This document shows, in pieces, positions 51,748 through 61,466 of a stretch of DNA of 64,000 bases. The stretch's first letter is position 1. Each line of letters opens with the position of its first letter. A program made the position numbers and the translations under genes. The notes under the pieces are model-generated. The model had not been told where the DNA came from and ran no database searches. It saw only the letters and a program-made list of their open reading frames with translations. Origin of the DNA: Phytophthora quininea (taxonomy: Eukaryota; Oomycota; Peronosporomycetes; Peronosporales; Peronosporaceae); assembly GCA_011947345.1 (NCBI GenBank), contig JAAVTG010000670.1, positions 186,001 to 250,000 of the forward strand, in the 5' to 3' direction.

Positions 51748-52692
51748 ATGAGGGACAGCACGCTTCACCCTCCGAACCTCCACCAGTTGAGCGACACCGT
51801 CGTAGGTCAAGTGCTTTTGCGTTCAAGAAAAAGGTTTTCGTTTGGTGACGGCAGCAACTCCCACGAAAGCGTCTTACCCTCCACGTCACAGCTCACGCCC
51901 GGCAATTGCGGACAAGAACCAGCAGAGTTTGCAGCCGACCTGTCACCGGCCCATTTCTCCATCACTGTTTGTACCAGGACGGTATCTGCTGCTCTGCGCG
52001 AGCGCGCCCGACAGCACAGGCACGACACCGGAAGGAGCTGCAAGACAAGACAATCTCCTGCGAGAAGGACGTGCAGCGACTGCAAGCAGAGATTCAACAA
52101 CTCGAGCAGCAGCAACGGCTTTTATCGAGAATATCGGCGACAACAACTGTGTAGAATTGCTGCTGAATATTTTCGCTTGTTTCGGAACGGCTCCAATCTC
52201 GGGACTCAATCGCGAGGACAAACGTCAAAGTCCAGCTATTTGCCAGTGCAAGCCAAGTTTCTGCAGGAAACGATGGCCCCTGACATTGTCTACGGTGGTC
52301 TCGAGGCGGTGCCGGCGTACTGGAAGTTTGTGGCATTTTGCTACCAAGATTTCGAACTGAAGCTGACGAGTCTGAAGAATGGAGCCGACGCCTCGGTCGT
52401 CGCCACCACAACTACGAAATTCACGATCTCGGAGACCACGTTGCTCCACGCTTTTCTGCACTTGCTGAACGACGGAGCCGGCAAACCGATCGCCGCCAAA
52501 CTGCTGGGACAACAGGTGGAGATGCGAGGGTCTCTACACTTCCATTGGGACTTCTCGAGCGGACGCGTGGCCAAATTGTTGTACGATGCAGACATGCTAG
52601 CGCCTCTGCTACGTGTACTCGGCAACGTGGAGGGTGTATCCGTTGTGTTCGGTAGCGCGCGCGTGACGACAATGGGAAAGTTGATTTCGTGA
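51748..52692 (+). pseudogene. bZIP-B right copy, frameshifted in the basic region
   Basis: The ATG at 51748 begins MRDSTLHPPNLHQLSDTVVG. Frame lost near 52000 in the basic region and regained near 52145 at CRIAAEYFRLFRNG. The intermediate frame carries ARHRKELQDK and the zipper KDVQRLQAEIQQLEQQQRLL. The rest is open to LLRVLGNVEGVSVVFGSARV, stop at 52692. The paired shifts are shared with the left copy, so they predate the inverted duplication. A short intron removing them is possible but no clear splice sites were seen. Confidence 0.82.
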
Positions 52693-52845
52693 GTCTAGTG
52701 TCGAGTATAAGCTTGGCCCGCCCAATGCTCGCACAGCCGCTAGGAGGCAGCAGAAGACCGGTATCCATGATACGTGTGGCACGAGACGAGTCGATTAGTC
52801 ACGGCCGAAGGTTTTGTCGCCATTTTGTCATTCCCGAACGTTTAG

Positions 52846-52853
52846 TCATTTCC
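52846..52853 (+). promoter_or_regulatory. Initiator-like element of bZIP-A right
   Basis: TCATTTCC followed by GAA, 43 bp before the ATG at 52897; a second TCATTCCC is at 52828. Confidence 0.5.
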
Positions 52854-52896
52854 GAACTCGTCTTCAAACCAGCAACCGGATCCGTCCTCAACAAAA

Positions 52897-53814
52897 ATGC
52901 ATGACAGCGCTCTTTGCCCTCCAAATTTCCACGTCCTGGGCGACGACGTAGCCGGCAAAGTACTTTTGCACTCAAGGTTGTCTCCCACAAAGTCTTCGTT
53001 TGGTGTCGACAGCAGCTACCCACCCCGTCAAGACGTTCAAAAGCAAGCCGGTCCGGAGCCGTCGTCGCAGAACTTCTCCATCTCTGCGTCTGCCTCAACG
53101 GTAGCTGCCGTTCGTCGCGAGAGAGCTCGACTGAGCGTGGCACGGTACAGGAAGAGGCTGCGCGACAAGACAACCAACTACGAAGCCGATGTCGGACGAT
53201 TGCTACGGGAAATTGAGCGACTCCAGCGACAACGCGAAATTCTTTCATCCAGGGTGCTGTCGAGCACAACCCTGTGCAGCATCGCCGCAGAGTACTGTCG
53301 TCTGTTCCAGAACGGGTTACCGTCGGGGGCTTCTCGAATGCAGTTGGATTTCCTCAATGCCACGATGGCAACGGATGTGACGGACGGAGTTTTATACGGA
53401 GTCAAGTCCATTCTGGGGACTTGGCGTTTCCTTTCGTTGTGCTGTCCGGATCTCAACATTCGTCTTGAGCATATGGACAATAGTGTGAACGGCTCGGTCG
53501 TTATTACCTCGCGAGGAGTTTCCACCATTTCCGAGAGCACTTTGTTGCACGGGTTCCCTCACTTGATGAGCGACGACGGAAACTGGTCGCCACTTGCTGC
53601 GAAGCTGCTGGGTCAGCAGATCGTGGTGTCCGCACCAGGGGTCTTTGGCTGGGACGACACGACTCAACGCGTGACCATGGTGTTGTCGAACCCAGACCTA
53701 TTGACCCCACTTGTGAATTTGCTGGGGAACTGCGAAGACGTGGCTCGAGTGTTCGACAATGCTCGCATGAACGCAACAAGCAGACCAGCTAGTCTCATCC
53801 CTAAGCGCGTGTAG
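52897..53814 (+). CDS. bZIP-A right copy: intact bZIP protein, 305 aa
   Basis: Same length and layout as the left copy: MHDSALCPPN start, RRERARLSVARYRKRLRDK with Ala77 in place of Asn, zipper, and IAAEYCRLFQNGLPSGAS domain. Differences include Ser-Ser-Arg-Val-Leu for Ser-Pro-Arg-Val-Met after the zipper, Asp-Phe for Glu-Ile before LNATMATDV, and Asn for Asp in MDNSVNGS. Both copies remaining open while bZIP-B decays suggests selection, if the copies are real. Confidence 0.9.
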   Translation: MHDSALCPPNFHVLGDDVAGKVLLHSRLSPTKSSFGVDSSYPPRQDVQKQAGPEPSSQNFSISASASTVAAVRRERARLSVARYRKRLRDKTTNYEADVGRLLREIERLQRQREILSSRVLSSTTLCSIAAEYCRLFQNGLPSGASRMQLDFLNATMATDVTDGVLYGVKSILGTWRFLSLCCPDLNIRLEHMDNSVNGSVVITSRGVSTISESTLLHGFPHLMSDDGNWSPLAAKLLGQQIVVSAPGVFGWDDTTQRVTMVLSNPDLLTPLVNLLGNCEDVARVFDNARMNATSRPASLIPKRV

Positions 53815-53819
53815 TTCAA

Positions 53820-54055
53820 GGGCCTCCTGGTGGTCCAGTGGGTTGTGTATGCAACTCACGAAGTTCCTCCCTCCGAGTCCCTGCGAGGGCTGCCGGGCCG
53901 AGGGCCTACAGAAAACATCCAGAAGAAAGGAAACCATTAACTTCACATTGAAATATCCCATTCAGATTCAATCATCATTCAACAGATCAGATTTCAGAAT
54001 AGCAAATACCCCCAACCATAAGAACAACCAGGAAACAAGGTAAGCATCTGAATCA
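53820..54055 (+). mobile_element. tRNA-derived SINE, copy d, box B damaged
   Basis: Same head as copy a, next to bZIP-A. About ten bases including most of GGTTCGAGTCC are missing (CTCCCTCCGAGTCCCTG), so polymerase III transcription should be impaired. Tail flank differs from copies a-c. Confidence 0.8.
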
Positions 54056-54103
54056 ACTCGTTGTCCACGCGTCGAAGTTGAAACTCGAACTCGGAGCAGC
54101 AAC
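54056..54103 (-). pseudogene. Sliver of a bZIP C-terminal domain
   Basis: The minus strand reads SWRCCSEFEFQLRRVDNEL, matching CCPEFEWHLRWMES/CCPDFEMDLRRIESG of the bZIP family. It lies between the SINE tail and LINE C. Confidence 0.45.
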
Positions 54104-55080
54104 GCCAACTTGCTCGCAGGTCTTGTGCTGTGGGGAAGAGCAGACGCCGCCAAGTCAATCGAGTTCTGAACGCCTGACGCCAGGGCTTGTATACGTGTTC
54201 CCACATCGATGTAAGCGATGTGCACGCGAAGAAGCAATGCTGTACTGTGTCAATCGCTTGGCACCCAGGGCGTACACATTGCTGAATTGTCGGGTTCAAT
54301 GATTTCAAGAAGTATAGCCTCGAGCCGACGGTAATACCACCGCAATATAGTCGCAACATCACATCATGAACCACTGGAAGTACCAGTCCTCGCAGTGCTA
54401 GTATTTTTGACAGCGTTTGGTGAACACGTCGCCGTGGGCATCCCAAATCCTCAAGTGGATGGTGCTCTAGCGCAGGCGCTTGTTCAAGCAGCTTACCCCA
54501 GTCCTTTTCCGTAGCTTTGGAAAGAATCGTACGCTTGGCGTAGTAATATTGGCACTGCTCACAGATAATCCGTGAATCGGAGGTGTGTTTGTTGCATTTG
54601 CCGCTTGGATCTCTCCTGGATGAGGTTGAGGTAGAATTCTTGACATGCCTTCTCTCAACTGTCTGTAGAGACGAAAAATATCCGTAAAAACAACATCAGA
54701 TCCGAGTATCGGGCGAAGTGTTCAACATATCTGGCGAAGAACGCGGCCGATGAATGATTTTCGTCCAGAAAACCGGTAAAACAGTCCAACTTTTCCACCC
54801 CAAGTGCACCATATTGGACTGTACAACGTGAATTTCACCTTTCAGTCTGCTGATTTGTAGCGACGATCGTTGTGGCCAATTTATTCTGTCCCAATCGTGC
54901 AGAGTTCGAAGCCACGACAGTGGCATCATTGTTGCTTTCCAACCCGCTGGTCGAGGTGGGTCTTGAAACAGAAAGTCACTGGATCGTGGCCTAGCAAACT
55001 CAACATAGCGGAGTCGGGTTATACGCATCATTGGTCGACACCACACGCTATCATCGCTGTCTGAGTTGGAATTGGTGGTC
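54104..55080 (-). mobile_element. LINE C fragment
   Basis: Zinc region CVRPGCQAIDTVQHCFFAC to post-RT region. It shows the empty site of the DIRS-like element near 54159 (GCCGCCAAGTCAATCGAG) and the uninterrupted target of the 56-bp LINE A tail near 54612. It ends at GGTGGTC. Confidence 0.88.
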
Positions 55081-55123
55081 ACACAGGTCGGCCATTCGAT
55101 GATTGACGAAAGAGCACATTGTT

Positions 55124-55371
55124 GTTGATTCAGATGCTTACCTTGTTTCCTGGTTGTTCTTATGGTTGGGGGTATTTGCTATTCTGAAATCTGATCTGTT
55201 GAATGATGATTGAATCTGAATGGGATATTTCAATGTGAAGTTAATGGTTTCCTTTCTTCTGGATGTTTTCTGTAGGCCCTCGGCCCGGCAGCCCTCGCAG
55301 GGACTCGAACCCCAACGGGAGGGATGAACTCGTGAGTTGTATACACAACCCACTGGACCACCAGGAGGCCC
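55124..55371 (-). mobile_element. tRNA-derived SINE, copy c
   Basis: Near-identical to copy b, with the same flanks ACGAAAGAGCACAT; part of a duplicated LINE C-SINE block. Confidence 0.88.
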
Positions 55372-55392
55372 TATAACGAAAGAGCACATCAT

Positions 55393-55562
55393 TATTAAAA
55401 TGAGTTGATTAACACTTTAGCGGATTTCTCGTCTAAGCTGCTTTATCTCGTAGCATCAGATTTATCGTTGAGGAATCCAAATGGTGTGTTGCTCTAGAGC
55501 GATAGCATTAGTGTCTTTAGGCGGTTCGAAGCCCAATTGACGTATTATCGACAGTATTGCCG
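55393..55562 (-). mobile_element. 170-bp LINE C tail insertion
   Basis: LINE C 3' terminus only, flanked by AACGAAAGAGCACATCAT at 55375-55392 and 55563-55580. The empty site is at 50213-50230. Confidence 0.9.
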
Positions 55563-55580
55563 AACGAAAGAGCACATCAT

Positions 55581-56115
55581 GTTGTGCACTTGGTGTGCAC
55601 TTCTTGTGTTATTGAACTGCCGAGTCGATGAGCAGTGTGGTTCGGTAAAAGGCTTTCATGAAAAAATTTGTTTGGCTGGACATTTGCAGTAAATCTCAGC
55701 TTACATAATCCTGTAAAGTGCTGGATTAACCCAGACGATAGAAGTCATTCGAGTTGCTCACTGGTGACACAACCTGGTCCTCCAAGTCTTGCGTGTCTGG
55801 GGCCACAAAGATCCCGCCTCTTCAATAGTGCACAGGTTCTGGTGCCATCGCTCTTAGAGTTCCGCTTGGACACTTGAATGTCATGGATACAATGCCGTGT
55901 CGAGTTGGAAAGAGCTGAAACAACCCTACAACAACGATCCAAAGCGGAAAACAATGTGTGCGAAAATAAAGATAAGCAAACTGGGCTGCGTTGGAACGAT
56001 GTAACGTATTGATTACGGATCGGGGGAGAGGTGACATTTTCTTTCGGCAAGGATTCTCAGCGACAACACGATGGCGACGATCGATTCGGGTCGACGGCGG
56101 CTCTTGCGGAAGAAA
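55581..56115. other. Intergenic DNA
   Basis: 55563-55698 repeats 50213-50346. The remainder has no gene I recognise; it lies downstream of the RXLR-Nudix gene. Confidence 0.5.
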
Positions 56116-57014
56116 TCACGGTTGTTGAGCGGCCTTCCTGTGCTTCATCGCGAGCTCCACCATGTAAATCATATCCTCGCGTCCCTCTTGTTTTTTAACT
56201 GAGCGATGGCCCCTTCGAAAGTAAACTGCGCAACGGATTGTCCCGATATTCACACAACACTGTCAGTTTTCCAGCGTATCGCCATCAACAAGTCAAACAC
56301 TTACAAATCGTCGGTCGCGCTTATTTTCGGGGTAATCTTTGAGCGCTTTTTCGGCTTTGACGTTGAAGCCGTAGTAGCGGTATGGTTTATTCTTCCTGTT
56401 GTTGAAGTCGTGATTGCCGATATGCTCCATTGTGTCGCTTTCGATCTGCAGACGCACATGCTTAGTGACTAGCTCTATTTGCAGTAAAAAAACAACTTAC
56501 TCCAGCTTCCTCCCAGATTTCGCGTTTAGCACTCTCCCTGACGGTTGCTTCATCCAGCTCCCAGCCACCTTTGGGTAGGATCCATTCGCCTTCGGTCCCC
56601 GTGCTCGAAATGAGCAAAACGTCATCACCGTCCCCAGGAATGATTGGGTGAGTACCTTCCTCACGATAGATGATACTGCACGAAAGCTCTCGTCGACCAT
56701 TATCGTAGCGCTGCGTCTGTCGGCCCACACGAGATAGCATCTCGAGGCCGACGATTTCTCCACTCACGGTCTTGTGGAGTCCTAGCGGATCCATTTTTTG
56801 GCCTTCGCTACTCCTCCCCCATGTGTTCCAGATTCTCCAGAGCCTCGAAGTTGAGTCCATTCATTCTCTCTTCGTCGACATGAACTTGTCCACGAAGGAA
56901 CCGCTTGATGTGGTTGCTGGGCGAATTTTGTTCGGCATCTGCATTGATAGTAGCCGAGACAACTCCACTGCAGATGTAGGCGATCAAGGCTACGAGTGGC
57001 AACAGTTGCACCAT
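56116..57014 (-). pseudogene. RXLR-dEER effector with Nudix domain, three exons, two frame breaks
   Basis: The ATG at 57014 gives a signal peptide (MVQLLPLVALIAYICSG; likely cut after residue 21), RFLR at 38-41 and DEER at 47-50, the host-translocation leader of oomycete effectors. After a one-base shift in a G-run near 56820, a Nudix domain follows with the box GGWELDEATVRESAKREIWE then EAG (one residue longer than the usual spacing). GTAAGT/CTGCAG (56446-56500) and GTAAGT/GCGCAG (56226-56304) are good introns. Exon 2 (56305-56445) encodes RYYGFNVKAEKALKDYPENK. Exon 3 has a second one-base break and ends at 56116. RXLR-Nudix effectors such as Avr3b act inside plant cells. Frame breaks may be real or sequence errors. 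Confidence 0.8.
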
Positions 57015-57047
57015 ACCGAAGGCTTGGCTTCTTGAGCGCGGATTCCA

Positions 57048-57055
57048 AAGTGAGA
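57048..57055 (-). promoter_or_regulatory. Initiator-like element of the RXLR-Nudix gene
   Basis: Minus-strand CTCACTTT, 33 bp upstream of the ATG at 57014; fits YTCANTYY. Confidence 0.4.
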
Positions 57056-57402
57056 ACTGAATGGCTGTACCAAGTACTCTTGACGAGCTTGGGATGTGTA
57101 TATGGATTGCGCACGATAGTAAGATTGGTCCTGGAGGTTTACGCGCCAGTCTGATTATTGGTGACGCCCCATCCGATGTGCCAAGTCCACAACGACGCGA
57201 TTGGATTGAGCGGCAAAAATGTCCGCTACCCCGTAACCGGATGCAGTGGTGTGATTGTGCCGTATGTATGTAAGTTGACGGCCAACAAAGTCAAGAAGGT
57301 AAAGTCATCTACCACCCCAACCACAACTCAAAGCAAACTTAACACATTGCAGAGGCCAAACCCCAACAGCCTCAAGCAGCCACCATAGCAATTCCTCCAA
57401 GT

Positions 57403-58036
57403 GGACGAAGCATTGTGGAAGGAGTTGGTAGAGGCTATCGCCGAAGACGAAGTCAAACTTCGCGAGCGTCGCTGAGTCAGCATGGCTCGCTACAGGAAAG
57501 CGCAGCGAGAAGCCTCTTTCCTCAAGACGGGCATCCGCTCTCTGCAAGACAAGATCCAGAAGCTGCTGCTGCAGAAACAGCACATCGCTGCCAGGGTATC
57601 AACGAGAAGTGCTCCCTGGTGTGTCGTGGCCGAGTACTACAGTACCGACTCTTTCGCCATGGCTGCAACGCTCCTTTCGAGCAAGACAAACCCCACCCGC
57701 AGCTCGATTCTCTAAGTCTTGTCATGGCCCCAGATCTGATCGACGGTCCGCGGTGTGGTGTGGAGGCGCTAGGGAACTGTTGGCAGTCGACGATGTATGA
57801 TAGTGCTGTCCAGATATCGAGTTCCACGTGCATCGGATTGAGAACGGTGTCGACGGCGCTGTGGCTGCGATCTCCACTACCATAAACACGATCTCGAACA
57901 ACACGCTGCGATATCCGTGTTGAATTGTTTGTCCACCAACGGCGAAGTAACGCTTGCCACCACCAAGTTGCTGGGCCTGCTGGGGAACTTGGAAGATGTC
58001 TCTCGCGTCTTGAAGAAATCGTTTTTGACGCTCTAG
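57403..58036 (+). pseudogene. bZIP-7 pseudogene, copy 2
   Basis: Same remnant as at 9491-10125: basic-region piece VSMARYRKAQREASF (Tyr where copy 1 has Asn), WCVVAEYY, and end LLGNLEDVSRVLKKSFLTL at 58036. Shares the in-frame TGA and the missing block, so the decay predates duplication. Confidence 0.8.
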
Positions 58037-58295
58037 CTCTACAACAGAAGGCACAGCCAAAGAGAGCGACTTCATCTCCAACAAATATACGCTTGTATTG
58101 GTAGGCACCCATGATCGTGAGCTCCGATAAAAACGATCGTCCTCTCTGTGGGGTTAAAGGTCATCTATTCTCTGTTATTGCTAACTAATAGACTCCTGAG
58201 ATCGCTAGAGGCTGTGCCTTATACGCTTTGTGTGTCTTGAGACCTTGGAACTTCCTTGCTATGTGAGCTCTTGTGGTGCTGTTACTTCATAAATA

Positions 58296-58740
58296 CATGA
58301 GAGGTCACCAACTCTCCCATGCGGTGGTGTTAGATCCTGCACGGAGGGTTCACCAGGCCCTACGCACGTTGGTGGAAGATCCCTAGGGATATCTTGATAA
58401 CTCGACGAGGCCACCAGGTCCGCCGTGCCTTTAGTGTTGGAGCTGAAACGCTAGAGGGTGACCAAATCCTCCGCGCCTTGGTGGGAAATCTTCGAGTGCA
58501 TGGAGTCACCAGTCCCATGCGCTTTGGTGCTTGTCCTGAGGGTTGACGGGCCACCAGGTCCGTCGCGCCTTTGGTAGGAGAAATCCTCGACACACGAGAG
58601 GACTACCGGTCCTCTCGAGTGCTGGTGGTTCTTGATCTTGAACGCGAAGGGTCTGCCGAGTCCAGCGCGCCTTGGTGGTTAAACTTTGAACACACAGGGG
58701 TTACCAAGCCTCTGCATGCTGCAGCGAGGGATTGAATTCT
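58296..58740. repeat. Degenerate hairpin minisatellite, copy 2
   Basis: Same nine-unit array as 10383-10830, with one-base length differences in G-runs. Confidence 0.6.
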
Positions 58741-58892
58741 TGTGGACTATCGCCCAGCACGTCACCGCTTCGTACTAGACGCCAGGAACTCCTTCTCCTT
58801 CCATACTCGGCCCCACGCGCGGGGACTTCGCGTCCGAGAGGGGATCCTCCGAAGAGGCGCTGAAGAAGATCTTGGATCCGATTGTGCTCGAA

Positions 58893-59729
58893 GGCCGGAG
58901 ATTGCGAAGCGACTCAATCCTGCTGAGTCCTCCCCAAGAGCTCGACAGCGAGCCATTTGTGCCGACGACGCTGGGATCTTGACACGGAGTCAACCCTACA
59001 AGAAGAACCCAATCCAAACAACCATCGAAGAGAGCAAAGACTTGTGCAGCGCGTTTACAACTGTCTGCCAGCTCGAAGCCAAGCACCGCGAAAGCCGCCG
59101 CGTCAAAATTGCTCGGTACAGGAAGAATCAGCGGTACAAAACCCTCGCCCTTGGCAAGGCCATTTGCGACTTGCAGCAACAGACTCGAACTCCGGAAGCA
59201 ACAACCGCATTCGACCATTCCCATCAAGGTGCTCCCTGGTGGATTGTAGTCAAGCATTTTTACTATTTCGATTTGGTTACGAGGTTCCTGTGGAGTTGCA
59301 GCAGCCTCACGCGCAGCTCGATTTCCTGCGAGCTGCCAAGGCGCCGGATGTTGTACATGGCCACCACGATGCGGCGTTCGAGCGCTGGCAGAGTCGTGGG
59401 AATTCGTCATGCAGTGTTGCCACAAGCGGATTGAAAATGGAGTCGATTGTACAGTGACCGCGACTGCCACAGCCTCGTGCACGATGTCAGAAAGCGCGTT
59501 GCGGTACACGCTTCGTCGAGATTCCGAAAGGAATGCCTCTTGCCTTGTTTTGTAGCTGCTCGGTCGGAGAATGCGTGTGCGTACTCGAGTCGATTTCTAC
59601 TGGGATGACAAGACCGATCGAGTCAAGATGCTCGTCGTTAAACTGGACATCGTCGCGGCGCTATTGGATTTGCTGGGGAACTTGGAAGACGTCTCTCGTG
59701 TTTTGGAGGCGAGTTTCATGGCGTTTTAG
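58893..59729 (+). pseudogene. bZIP-8 pseudogene, copy 2
   Basis: Second copy of 10981-11820. HRESRRVKIARYRKNQRYK is in the open frame 58742-59434. The later LLLFRFGYEVPVELQQPHAQ is in frame with a shorter T-run and closer to the family consensus than copy 1. Stop at 59729. Confidence 0.78.
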
Positions 59730-59973
59730 CACGATTCCGGCGAGAGCCTCGTAGTGTCAATGCACCTTGAGAAGGTATTTCGCTTTCGAATTCCCTGAGA
59801 TCCACTTCACCCGCCGAACTCTTCAAATTGTCATGCAAAACGTTCTCATTCCACATTACGCTCAAGGTAGGATTATGCACCAAATCGTCTGAGGTCGGTA
59901 CGACACAGCCGCGCCAATTCTTGCCGACTGCATTTCCGAATCCGCTGAGCATTTAACACAGCCGTTGTTGCCA

Positions 59974-60893
59974 ATGCGCAGCGACCTTATTGCAGGAAAT
60001 ACCAACCACCGGCGTGACTACTCTGTGTCAGCTAACGATCCTTCTGCTACACCAGGCAGGCAACGCTCGAGCTCCACCAAACTCGAAGCCTTAACTCGAC
60101 ACCAAACCTCCAAGGAAAACCAACACGTGCCATCCCTTTCGGGTAGCAAGTGCCAGGTACCAACAGCTCCACGGACAGAGGAGAACTGGAGCGCCTTAGC
60201 TGCTGCCGTCGAGGAGCTCGATGCCAAACACCGCGAGCGCCGTCGACTCAAAACAGCTCGCTACAGGGAGAAGCAGAAACACAAAACGCTCGCCCTTGAG
60301 CACGATATTCGAGAGCTGCGAAACGAAATCGAGAGGCTCCAGCTGCAGAAGCAGCAAGTGGCGATGGGCATCAGCATGAGAACCTCCTCGTGGTGTGTCG
60401 TCGCCGAATACTTTCGGCTCTTTCGCTTTGGTTACAGAGCTCCAGTAGAGCAGTACCAACCGGACGTGCAGCTCGATTTTCTTTGCCTTGCAATGGCACC
60501 GGACGTCATCGACGGTCCCCGATGCGGCATTGAGGCAATCGTCAAGCGCTGGGAGTATTGTATGCCGTGCTGTCCAGACTTCGAGTGGCATCTTGAACGG
60601 CTTGAAAAGGGGTTGATGGCGGACTGGCTGCGAGCTCCACCGTTGCCTTCACGATCTCGAACGACTCATTGTGGCGCGTTTTCCGCTGCCATTTGGTCGA
60701 CGAAGAAGGAGCTAAACTCAAGGCCAAATTGCTCGGGAAGAGACTCCGTGTGCGGGCCCTGATAGTGTTTTACTGGGACGACGAGCACGACCGCATCAAA
60801 AGGCTCGTCTCAAGGATCGACATGGAGACCGCACTGCTGGAGTTGCTTGGAAACTTGGAAGACGTCTCTCGGGTCTTGAAGAAGCCATTCTAG
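59974..60893 (+). pseudogene. bZIP-9, copy 2, one frameshift
   Basis: The ATG at 59974 opens MRSDLIAGNTNHRRDYS. Basic region HRERRRLKTARYREKQKHK with Arg at the Asn position; zipper leucines in four perfect heptads (LEHDIRE, LRNEIER, LQLQKQQ, V). WCVVAEYFRLFRFGYRAP to CCPDFEWHLERLEKG. One shift in AAAAGGGG near 60608; the domain resumes as LWRVFRCHLVDEEGAKLKAK and ends LLELLGNLEDVSRVLKKPF at 60893. The upstream ATG at 59834 (MQNVLIPHY) may mark the lost N-terminus. Best preserved gene of the duplicated block. Confidence 0.85.
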
Positions 60894-61089
60894 CCTGGTA
60901 ACTTTAAACAAATAGGACGAAAGACGAGGCCGGACGAGATTTGTTCTCAGTGACTCGCACTGGCGGGCACCCCGTAATCGTCGCCGTGGTGCTTTGGATT
61001 TGAGTTACAGCTTGAGCAGACCACAGAAGACGCAAGTTGGATAGCCAAAGCGTTCTCGCCCTTCCGAACCCCAACCGGAGAAGAAATTT

Positions 61090-61466
61090 AAGTTGATTAA
61101 CCAGTCGGATAAACCGTTTTTCTAGCTGCGATCGTATACTACTTAGTCGTTCTGCTGCTTAGTTTCGTGGAATCCAAACGTGACTTGCTGGTGGCCTGTT
61201 TCGCGGCGCAGGTGGGTCAAAGCCTAACTTCTCCAGAACAGAGGTTACAATTTTGTCGTCAATCCCAAGCTCCGCTGAATGGTGATGGATGAACAGACAG
61301 TGTCGTCGAAAAGAGGACGTCACATTTTGGATGCTTGGTACTTCAGCTGTAGTTTCACGGAATAGTATGTCGTTTCTCAACCTCCACATAGCATGGAACG
61401 CGATCGCAGTGTGGACTCGCCACAGTAGCAGGACCACCTTTTGGTCCTGCCTTCACTCCCATTCAG
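61090..61466 (-). mobile_element. LINE D 3' end, copy 2
   Basis: Same as 13179-13555, with the C-terminal frame intact (VLLLWRVHTAIAFHAMWRLR to HVWIPRN at 61159). Confidence 0.72.

Larger units (their letters stand above)
50347..54050. repeat. Right arm of 3.7-kb inverted duplication
   Basis: Inverted match to 32195-35905; carries bZIP-C, bZIP-B, bZIP-A and the SINE on the plus strand. Confidence 0.9.

Noticed and set aside
53994..54446. 150-codon LINE frame ending in a novel C-terminus
   Set aside because: It is LINE C running into the bZIP sliver and SINE, not a real protein end.
55745..56050. 101-codon minus-strand frame
   Set aside because: No ATG family match or motif; probably chance, in the 3' region of the RXLR-Nudix gene.
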